Of a stretch of DNA of 47,346 nucleotides, positions 42,139 through 47,346 are shown piece by piece (the stretch's first letter is position 1; the number at the start of each line of letters is the position of its first letter). Where the stretch lies: positions 1-47,346 of the forward strand of contig CANQPS010000018.1 of NCBI GenBank assembly GCA_947625785.1, given 5' to 3'. Source of the DNA: an uncultured Clostridia bacterium (lineage in GTDB: Bacteria > Bacillota > Clostridia > Oscillospirales > Acutalibacteraceae). A model generated the notes under the pieces. It was given only the letters and a program-made list of their open reading frames with translations. It was not told the origin of the DNA and made no database searches. Position numbers and translations under genes: made by a program.

Positions 42139-42800
42139 AAGATAACTTTTACCGCTACATTGGTTCTTGAGGGCTTGACACGATGCTATTATATCGATGA
42201 CAATGAGAATGACATTACCAGTGGTTTTTCGACAAAAGGAACAATGTGTATGGATGATGGAATGTTCGGCTACAATGAAAGTCTGACCACTACACTTCCA
42301 AACTCTGGCCGTCCGAATACGACGAGGGAAAAACCATGGAGGGCATCGACAAAATGCTCTCCCGCCTGAATATCGGTTATATTGACCTGCTCCTTTTGCA
42401 TCAGCAGGTGGGCGATTACATGGGCGCGTGGCGGGAGATGGAAAAGGCGGTCGCACAGGGAAAATTGCGCTCCATCGGACTTTCCAATTTTGAATCCGAG
42501 CGATTAGAGGAAGTCTGCGAAGCGGTGACCGTCAAGCCTGCCGCCCTGCAGGTTGAGTGCCACCCCTACTATCAGCAGAACGATCTGATTATTCTCCGTT
42601 GGCACATTCAGGCGGGAAATGTGATCTTCCCGAAATCCACAAATCCGTAGCATATCCGGGATAACTTTGACATCTTCGACTTTGCGCTGACCGCAGAGGA
42701 AATGGATAAAATCGCGGCTCTTGATTGCGGCAAACGGTTTTATACGGCGACATTGGAAGAACAGGAGCGCAACTTTTCCCACTGGACTCCGGCAGACTGA
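42139..42800 (+). pseudogene. Decayed aldo/keto reductase
   Basis: Pieces of an AKR are recognisable: KLWPSEYDEGKTMEGIDKML, LNIGYIDLLLLHQ, GLSNFESERLEE, ECHPYYQQNDLI, then ILRWHIQAGNVIFPKSTNP and NFDIFDFALTAEEMDKI. The N-terminal part is garbled, a frameshift precedes KLWPSE (about 42300), about 50 codons are missing between NDLI and ILRWHIQ (42596), and a TAG stands at 42648. It is therefore nonfunctional. Base composition is much GC-richer than upstream. Confidence 0.85.
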
Positions 42801-42904
42801 TAAACGGAGGATATAACTTAGGCATTTTTGCAATGTAAACATGGGGTATATCAAGAACGCCAAAATGTGGAATCATTTTTGAACGATATGGGTAAATTGA
42901 AGTA

Positions 42905-42940
42905 CGCAGCGCAGGATATATTCTGTGCTGCGCATTTTTA
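42905..42940 (+). terminator. Terminator after the AKR remnant
   Basis: CGCAGCGCAG (42905-42914) pairs with CTGTGCTGCG (42923-42932) with one wobble, followed by five T. Confidence 0.85.
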
Positions 42941-43059
42941 TAAAAAGATAACCATTTAGTTTTTCTTCATTAAGACAAATACCGTGGCATTGCTAAGCAG
43001 CCTCATATGAGTGCAATGTGCAAATCTTGTGAAAGACAGAAGAAAATTTAAAAGAGGTA

Positions 43060-43107
43060 TTGACATCGTGTCAGAATAGTGCTATACTTCATATTGACAC
43101 GATGTCA
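43060..43107 (+). promoter_or_regulatory. TetR-type regulated promoter with two palindromic operators
   Basis: TTGACA (43060-43065) and TATACT (43083-43088) are 17 bases apart. The 13-mer TGACATCGTGTCA (43061-43073) overlaps the -35 and its reverse complement TGACACGATGTCA (43095-43107) covers the expected start of transcription. Each 13-mer is itself a near-palindrome. The TetR gene two genes downstream is the obvious ligand. Confidence 0.8.
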
Positions 43108-43133
43108 GAATAAAAATTCGGAGGTACGATACT

Positions 43134-43687
43134 ATGAAGAAAAATATCGGTTCCAAGCTGGCGCTTTATCCCATGCCTATAACGGTTGTAGGTGCAATGA
43201 ACGGCGATAAGCCGACATGGACCTTGGTAGGGCATCTGGGGATTATCGGTCATGACTGGGTGCTTGTCAGCCTCGCCGCACCGCATTTCATCAATGGGTG
43301 CATCAAGGAGACGAAAAACTCTCAATCAACCTGGTGGACGATGCAATGCTGCCGGAGGCGGACTATGTAGGCTCGATCAGCGGTGCGAAGGCGGATAAGG
43401 CTTCCGTGTTTGAATATGACCTTGGGGATGCGGGTGCGCCAGTCATTCGCAAGTCACCTTTGACTATTGAGTGCAGCGTTGTGGATGTCTACAACATACC
43501 GAATTTTGAGAGCTTCATCTGCACCATCGACAACACCTATGTGGCCGAGGAGTATCTGAATGAAAAAGGAAGGATCGATTATGATACTTTAAAGCCGGTG
43601 CTGTTTGAGTTTCCAACCTATCAATATCTGAAAACCGGCGAAATAATTGGACAATGCCTGTCTTTCAAAAAGACGCCGGAAAAATAA
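43134..43687 (+). pseudogene. Flavin reductase-like (FMN-binding split barrel) gene with a frameshift
   Basis: The first frame encodes MKKNIGSKLALYPMPITVVG, WTLVGHLGIIGHDWVLVSLA and APHFIN. The match then switches frame near the A5 run at about 43314-43318 and continues as KLSINLVDDAMLPEADYVGS to a stop at 43685-43687. Together they make the normal length of about 185 residues of a DIM6/NTAB-type flavin reductase. One added base restores it. It may be a recent mutation or a sequencing error. CGGAGGT precedes the ATG. It is the first gene of the TetR-regulated redox cluster. Confidence 0.8.
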
Positions 43688-43699
43688 GGAGGATGCAAG

Positions 43700-44323
43700 A
43701 TGCCAAAAGGATCACCGGAACTGACAGAAGCCCGCAGGGAAGAAATCATTAACGCCTGCGAAAAGCTCTATCAGACTAAGAGCTTCAAGGAAATCACATT
43801 AAAGGACATTGGCAGCGCCACCAGCTTCACCCGCACCTCGATTTACAACTACTTTCAGACGAAAGAGGAAATTTTCCTGGCCCTGCTCAAACGGGAATAC
43901 GAACTGTGGATCGCTGACTTGAATCAGATCATGGCGGAAAACGTAACGCTTACTAAAGACGGGTTTGCAGACAAATTGGCACATTCTCTTGAAAAGCGCG
44001 CGCAACTGCTCAAAATCATGTCCATGAACCATTATGATATGGAGACCGGCAGCCGCCCCGAACGACTCGTCGAATTTAAGGTTGCCTACGGCAACTCCTT
44101 AAAAACGGTCATGCATTGTTTAGAGTGGTATTTCCCGGAGATGCCGATTGCTGAAAAGCAGCAGTTTCTCTACACCTTTTTCCCGTTTATGTTTGGGATT
44201 TATCCGTACACGGTTGTAACACAAAAGCAACGGACGGCGATGGAGGAAGCCGGCATCAACTATGTGTTTATGTCGATTTACGAGATCACCTATAACTGTG
44301 CGAGAATGCTGCTCGGAGAATAA
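43700..44323 (+). CDS. TetR-family regulator
   Basis: A 207-residue regulator with the TetR helix-turn-helix at 10-55 (RREEIINACEKLYQTKSFKE, FTRTSIYNYFQTKEEIF). The C-terminal ligand domain has AYGNSLKTVMHCLEWYFPEM. AAGGAGG precedes the ATG. It is co-transcribed with the genes it probably represses, through the paired 13-mers at 43061-43107. The effector is unknown; the neighbours suggest an electrophile, quinone or similar stress. Confidence 0.9.
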   Translation: MPKGSPELTEARREEIINACEKLYQTKSFKEITLKDIGSATSFTRTSIYNYFQTKEEIFLALLKREYELWIADLNQIMAENVTLTKDGFADKLAHSLEKRAQLLKIMSMNHYDMETGSRPERLVEFKVAYGNSLKTVMHCLEWYFPEMPIAEKQQFLYTFFPFMFGIYPYTVVTQKQRTAMEEAGINYVFMSIYEITYNCARMLLGE

Positions 44324-44336
44324 AGGAGGTTTGATG

Positions 44337-45347
44337 ATGAAGTACGCAAAATTAGGAAGATCCGACTTGAATGTTTCCCGTATCTGCATGGGCTGTATGG
44401 GCTTCGGCAACGCCGCAACCGGGCAGCATAGCTGGACGGTGGACGAGGCGCAGACCCGCGAGATCATCAGGCATGGGTTGGATTTAGGAATCAACTTTTA
44501 CGACACCGCCATCGCCTACCAAAACGGCACCAGCGAGCAGTATGTGGGCAAGGCACTGCGGGACTTTGCAAAGCTGGACGATTTTGTGATCGCCACCAAG
44601 TTCACGCCCAGAACGCAGGAGGAAATCGATGCCGGTATCAGCGGGCAAAAGCATATCGAGAATTATCTGAACCAAAGCCTTCGCAACCTCGGCCTGGACT
44701 ATGTGGATCTCTACATCTACCATATGTGGGACTACCACACGCCCATGGAGGAGATCATGGAAGGACTGCATAACGCCGTAAAGTCCGGCAAAGCTCGGTA
44801 CATCGGCATTTCCAACTGCTTTGCGTGGCAGCTCGCCAAGGCGAACTTTTACGCAAGAGAACACGGGCTGACGGAGTTTGTGTCCATCCAGGGACATTAC
44901 AACCTGATTGCCCGCGAGGAAGAACGGGAAATGATACCGTTTTGCAAAGACCAAAATATAGCGTTAACACCGTACAGTGCCCTGGCAGGCGGGCGGCTCA
45001 GTAAGCGTCCCGGCGAGACCAGTAAGCGGCTGGAGCAGGACGCCTACGCGAAATGTAAGTACGATGCCACAGCCGAGGCGGACGGCAGGATTATTGCCCG
45101 CGTGGCGGAACTGGCCGCGTGGCGCGGCGTGTCCATGACGGAAATCTCGCTTGCATGGCTGCTTACTAAAGTGACCGCCCCGGTGGTGGGCGCGACAAAG
45201 TTCTCTCATGTGGAGGGCGCGGCCAAGGCGGTCGATCTGGAACTGACGCAGGACGAGATTGACTATCTCGAAGAATTGTATGTGCCTCATACCTTAGTCG
45301 GTGTGATGGCGCAGAACGGCAAACAGAAGGCCGGAAATGTAGTATAA
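44337..45347 (+). CDS. Aldo/keto reductase
   Basis: A 336-residue AKR barrel enzyme. The start is KYAKLGRSDLNVSRICMGCMGFG, catalytic Asp and Tyr lie in NFYDTAIAYQNGTSE, the lysine is in IATKFTPR and the histidine in DLYIYHMWDYH; the NADPH site is near VVGATKF. It reduces aldehydes or ketones with NADPH. The ATG at 44337 is preferred because AAGGAGG lies at 44323-44329; the ATG at 44334 is also possible. It is intact, in contrast to the decayed AKR at 42.1-42.8 kb, which belongs to a different subfamily. Confidence 0.9.
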   Translation: MKYAKLGRSDLNVSRICMGCMGFGNAATGQHSWTVDEAQTREIIRHGLDLGINFYDTAIAYQNGTSEQYVGKALRDFAKLDDFVIATKFTPRTQEEIDAGISGQKHIENYLNQSLRNLGLDYVDLYIYHMWDYHTPMEEIMEGLHNAVKSGKARYIGISNCFAWQLAKANFYAREHGLTEFVSIQGHYNLIAREEEREMIPFCKDQNIALTPYSALAGGRLSKRPGETSKRLEQDAYAKCKYDATAEADGRIIARVAELAAWRGVSMTEISLAWLLTKVTAPVVGATKFSHVEGAAKAVDLELTQDEIDYLEELYVPHTLVGVMAQNGKQKAGNVV

Positions 45348-45363
45348 CAAGGAGGAATTTATC

Positions 45364-46119
45364 ATGGAAAAGATTACACAGACCGCAGGCAGGAATCAGC
45401 TCGGCGACTTTGCGCCGGATTTCGCCCACTTTAATGACGATGTTCTATTTGGAGAGAACTGGAACAATCAAGACATTGACCTGAAAACTCGCTGCATCAT
45501 TACTGTTGTTGCGCTGATGTCGTCGGGCGTCACCGATTCGTCGCTGACTTATCACCTGGAAAACGCCAAGGCACACGGCGTGACGAGGGCAGAGATTGCC
45601 GCCATCGTGACCCATGTGGGCTTCTATGTCGGCTGGCCCAAAGCGTGGGCGGTTTTCCGTTTGGCGAAGGACGTATGGAACGAGGAAGAACCGGCACTGA
45701 CGGAGAAAGACAAATATCAAAACACCATTCTTTTCCCCATCGGCGCACCGAACGACGGCTTCAAGCAGTATTTCATCGGTCAGAGCTACCTTGCGCCGGT
45801 ATCGAAGGAACAGGTCGGCATTTTCAACGTGACCTTTGAGCCGGCGTGCCGCAACAATTGGCACGTTCACCATGCCGACAAAGGCGGCGGGCAAATTCTC
45901 ATTTGTGTCGGCGGTCGCGGGTACTATCAGGAATGGGGCAAAGACGCTGTGGAGATGAAACCCGGCGACTGTGTCAACATCCCTGCGAGCGTGAAGCACT
46001 GGCACGGCGCCGCGCCGGACAGTTGGTTCTCCCACTTGGCGATTGAAGTCCCCGGAGAAAACGGATCTAACGAATGGCTGGAGCCGGTGGATGACAAACA
46101 ATATGGAGATTTGAAATGA
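45364..46119 (+). CDS. Carboxymuconolactone decarboxylase-cupin fusion
   Basis: A 251-residue two-domain protein. Residues 15-115 are a CMD/AhpD-like domain (LKTRCIITVVALMSSGVTDS, HLENAKAHGVTRAEIAAIVT), without the CxxC of peroxidase AhpD. Residues 135-240 are a cupin (TFEPACRNNWHVHHADKGGG with the metal histidines, then MKPGDCVNIPASVKHWHGA). Such fusions are common beside flavin reductase and AKR genes in Clostridia; their reaction is not established. CAAGGAGG precedes the ATG. Confidence 0.87.
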   Translation: MEKITQTAGRNQLGDFAPDFAHFNDDVLFGENWNNQDIDLKTRCIITVVALMSSGVTDSSLTYHLENAKAHGVTRAEIAAIVTHVGFYVGWPKAWAVFRLAKDVWNEEEPALTEKDKYQNTILFPIGAPNDGFKQYFIGQSYLAPVSKEQVGIFNVTFEPACRNNWHVHHADKGGGQILICVGGRGYYQEWGKDAVEMKPGDCVNIPASVKHWHGAAPDSWFSHLAIEVPGENGSNEWLEPVDDKQYGDLK

Positions 46120-46610
46120 AAATTAAAAAGTTCGTTACGATTTTACTTGCACTTGTTATGGTGTTTGCCCTTGCCGCCTGCGCAGGCAACACCGAATCGA
46201 CTGAAAACAACGGAAATACCGGCTCTTCGCAGAATGCAGAAGATCAGTCCGCAACACCTTCCAAAGCAGGAAATGAAAGTGTTGAGTCCAGCGAAACGCC
46301 GAATTCAAATTCGGGTGATACTGTTTCCGAGCCGGATAATGAGCCGGAGAGTAGCAAAATCCTTGTGGCCTATTTCTCCGCTACCAACAACACCGAGGGA
46401 GTAGCGCAGAAATTAGCGGATGGACTTGGCGCTGACCTTTACGAGATCACACCGGGGCAGCCCTATACGGACGAAGATCTGGATTATGGCAATTCCGGCA
46501 GCCGTTCCTCTGTGGAAATGAACGACCCGTCCGCCCGTCCTGCCATCTCCGGTTCTGTGGAGAATATGGAGCAGTACGATGTCATATTCATCGGGTATCC
46601 TAAACTGTAG
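46116..46610 (+). pseudogene. Flavodoxin-type lipoprotein, truncated at its 3' end
   Basis: The first 23 residues are a lipoprotein signal (FVTILLALVMVFALAACAG, lipobox cysteine at about 22), then a Ser/Asn/Glu-rich linker, then a flavodoxin domain with the FMN phosphate loop AYFSATNNTEG. The domain ends abruptly after DVIFIGYP; the usual continuation (IWWG) and about 60-70 residues are replaced by KL and a stop. The following sequence looks like the edge of a conjugative element, so insertion at about 46,605 is likely. It overlaps the previous gene by 4 bases. Confidence 0.8.
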
Positions 46611-46715
46611 TATCCTATTCGCTGTGTATAGCGTGTACGGTGTAAGGGAAATGGAGGGAAACAGAACTGCATACACAGCAGGAAGAAAAAAGTGTGTATC
46701 GTGTTAGACGGGGTT

Positions 46716-46741
46716 CGGTCATGAAGGTGACCGTTTTTTTA
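46716..46741 (+). terminator. Terminator near the element edge
   Basis: CGGTCA (46716-46721) pairs with TGACCG (46728-46733), followed by eight T. The tight hairpin is a standard terminator. Confidence 0.75.
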
Positions 46742-46759
46742 TTCCCTTGTAGTAAGAGG

Positions 46760-46785
46760 CGATTAAGCCCTCTTAGGCTTAATCG
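46760..46785. repeat. Perfect 10-bp inverted repeat
   Basis: CGATTAAGCC (46760-46769) and GGCTTAATCG (46776-46785) with a 6-base loop. It lies between the terminator and a larger folded element, in sequence resembling the left side of a conjugative element. There is no T run, so a protein-binding site or RNA structure is more likely than a terminator. Confidence 0.55.
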
Positions 46786-46801
46786 GCTTAATTGCCAAAG
46801 A

Positions 46802-46901
46802 GCAGGAACAGGCTGGTGCGTCAAGGACGGCGAAGCCGGGAGTGGAGATTTTGCGAAGCAAAATACTACTCCGTATCCTTGACACAGCAGACGGTTCCTG
46901 C
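46802..46901 (+). ncRNA. Nested 100-base hairpin structure upstream of the element's first gene
   Basis: Four nested stems lie in register: GCAGGAAC/GTTCCTGC (46802-46809 with 46894-46901), GTCAAGGA/TCCTTGAC (46820-46827 with 46876-46883), GGAGT/ACTCC, and TTTTGC/GCAAAA around GAA (46849-46863). This cannot be chance. It may be a structured leader RNA or a DNA-processing site of the element. Confidence 0.6.
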
Positions 46902-46932
46902 TAATAAAAAACATATCGTAAAATCGCTTTGA

Positions 46933-46967
46933 AGGCACATGGAAGAAAAACCGTGTGCCTTTTTTTA
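46933..46967 (+). terminator. Terminator between the folded element and the last gene
   Basis: AGGCACATGG (46933-46942) pairs with CCGTGTGCCT (46951-46960) with one wobble pair, then seven T. Confidence 0.85.
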
Positions 46968-46996
46968 TTTTCAAAATTCAGGAGGATAAAGGATTC

Positions 46997-47346
46997 ATGA
47001 AAAAGGAAACAGATCTCGCAGGCGTAAAATCTGTAGCCAAGATGTTGCTCATGACGGATGTCCATGAAACGGAATTCTCACCTGTCGTGGTGCAACACCC
47101 ATTCACATCTTCCGGTATTGTTGTTCTGCCGGAAAAAGGCGGTGGGAATTTCATGCCGCTGGATATTACACGGAATGCAGACAGGCTGCAGCGATGGAGA
47201 AATGCGGTCGCCTCTGCAATCGACCATGCGGATAATGTATTTCGGATATACATGATGGTCAATAAACCCTACGGCTTGGCGTTTCTGAAATATGCTGCCC
47301 CCTACTTGTCGAAAAATGATTTTTCGCAAATTCTTTCGAGCGCCTG
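46997..47346 (+). CDS. Conjugative-element-associated protein, 5' part (runs off the window)
   Basis: Open from ATG 46997 (AGGAGG at 46980-46985) to the last base, 116 codons. It contains MTDVHETEFSPVVVQHPFTS, WRNAVASAIDHADNVFRIYM and NKPYGLAFLKYAAPYLSKND. I associate this sequence type with a small protein of unknown function encoded near the start of Tn1549-like conjugative elements of Clostridia. This is recognition by memory, not a search. No integrase or relaxase is visible in the window. Confidence 0.65.
   Translation, partial: MKKETDLAGVKSVAKMLLMTDVHETEFSPVVVQHPFTSSGIVVLPEKGGGNFMPLDITRNADRLQRWRNAVASAIDHADNVFRIYMMVNKPYGLAFLKYAAPYLSKNDFSQILSSA

Noticed and set aside
41774-42139. Plus-strand gene opposite the decayed minus-strand gene
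   Set aside because: The hydrophobic translation looks random, there is no ribosome-binding site, and the minus strand carries recognisable motifs over the same bases.

Overview
The window is a 47 kb piece of an anaerobic, low-GC Bacillota genome, most likely a Clostridia gut or rumen organism (Ruminococcaceae/Oscillospirales-like). The assignment rests on codon use, Shine-Dalgarno starts, ferredoxin-linked oxoacid metabolism, a Tn1549-type element edge and the gene families present. It is an inference, not a match.

Region 1 (1-27.7 kb) is a large sulfur-metabolism island built around a nitrogenase-like enzyme system. It starts with a LysR regulator broken by an in-frame stop. Next come a cystathionine gamma-synthase/O-acylhomoserine sulfhydrylase-type enzyme, a MalY-type C-S lyase, a four-subunit 2-oxoacid:ferredoxin oxidoreductase, an acyl-CoA ligase and an aminotransferase. 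After a terminator follow cysK, a YezD-like small protein and a highly atypical tRNA-Cys-like gene. The core operon is then nifB-like, nifX-like, nifH-like, a second divergent cysK, nifD-like 1, nifK-like 1 and a second nifX-like gene. A sulfonate/taurine-type ABC transporter comes next, then an Fe-S Rrf2 regulator, nifS, iscU/nifU, cysE, nadA, an mnmA stub, a rhodanese-ThiF fusion and a second nifD/nifK-like pair. There is one NifH and one NifB for two catalytic pairs and no nifEN, so this is probably not a dinitrogen-fixing system. The closest precedent is methylthio-alkane reductase (MarBHDK), which cleaves C-S bonds for sulfur salvage. My reading is that the oxoacid oxidoreductase supplies reduced ferredoxin, the two DK pairs reduce two different sulfur (or other) substrates, and CysK/CGS/MalY/CysE move the released sulfide or thiol into cysteine and methionine.

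Region 2 (27.7-42.1 kb) is more AT-rich. It holds three tRNA genes on the minus strand (two Ser, one Arg), some small or frameshifted ORFs, and a copper module (csoR plus copA with a C-terminal CopZ-like domain preceded by its own ribosome-binding site). It also holds an RNA-repair locus: two WYL regulators, a noncoding gap with a tRNA-like RNA, an SPFH/band-7 protein and RtcB. The region ends with trpB2, an ASCH remnant, an NrnA-like DHH phosphoesterase, a PHP phosphoesterase and minus-strand gene debris.

Region 3 (42.1-47.3 kb) is clearly GC-richer and looks acquired. It contains a decayed aldo/keto reductase and a frameshifted flavin reductase under a promoter with two copies of a palindromic operator. 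A TetR regulator, an intact aldo/keto reductase, a carboxymuconolactone decarboxylase-cupin fusion and a flavodoxin lipoprotein follow. The flavodoxin gene is cut off near 46.6 kb, where sequence resembling the left side of a conjugative element begins and runs off the window.
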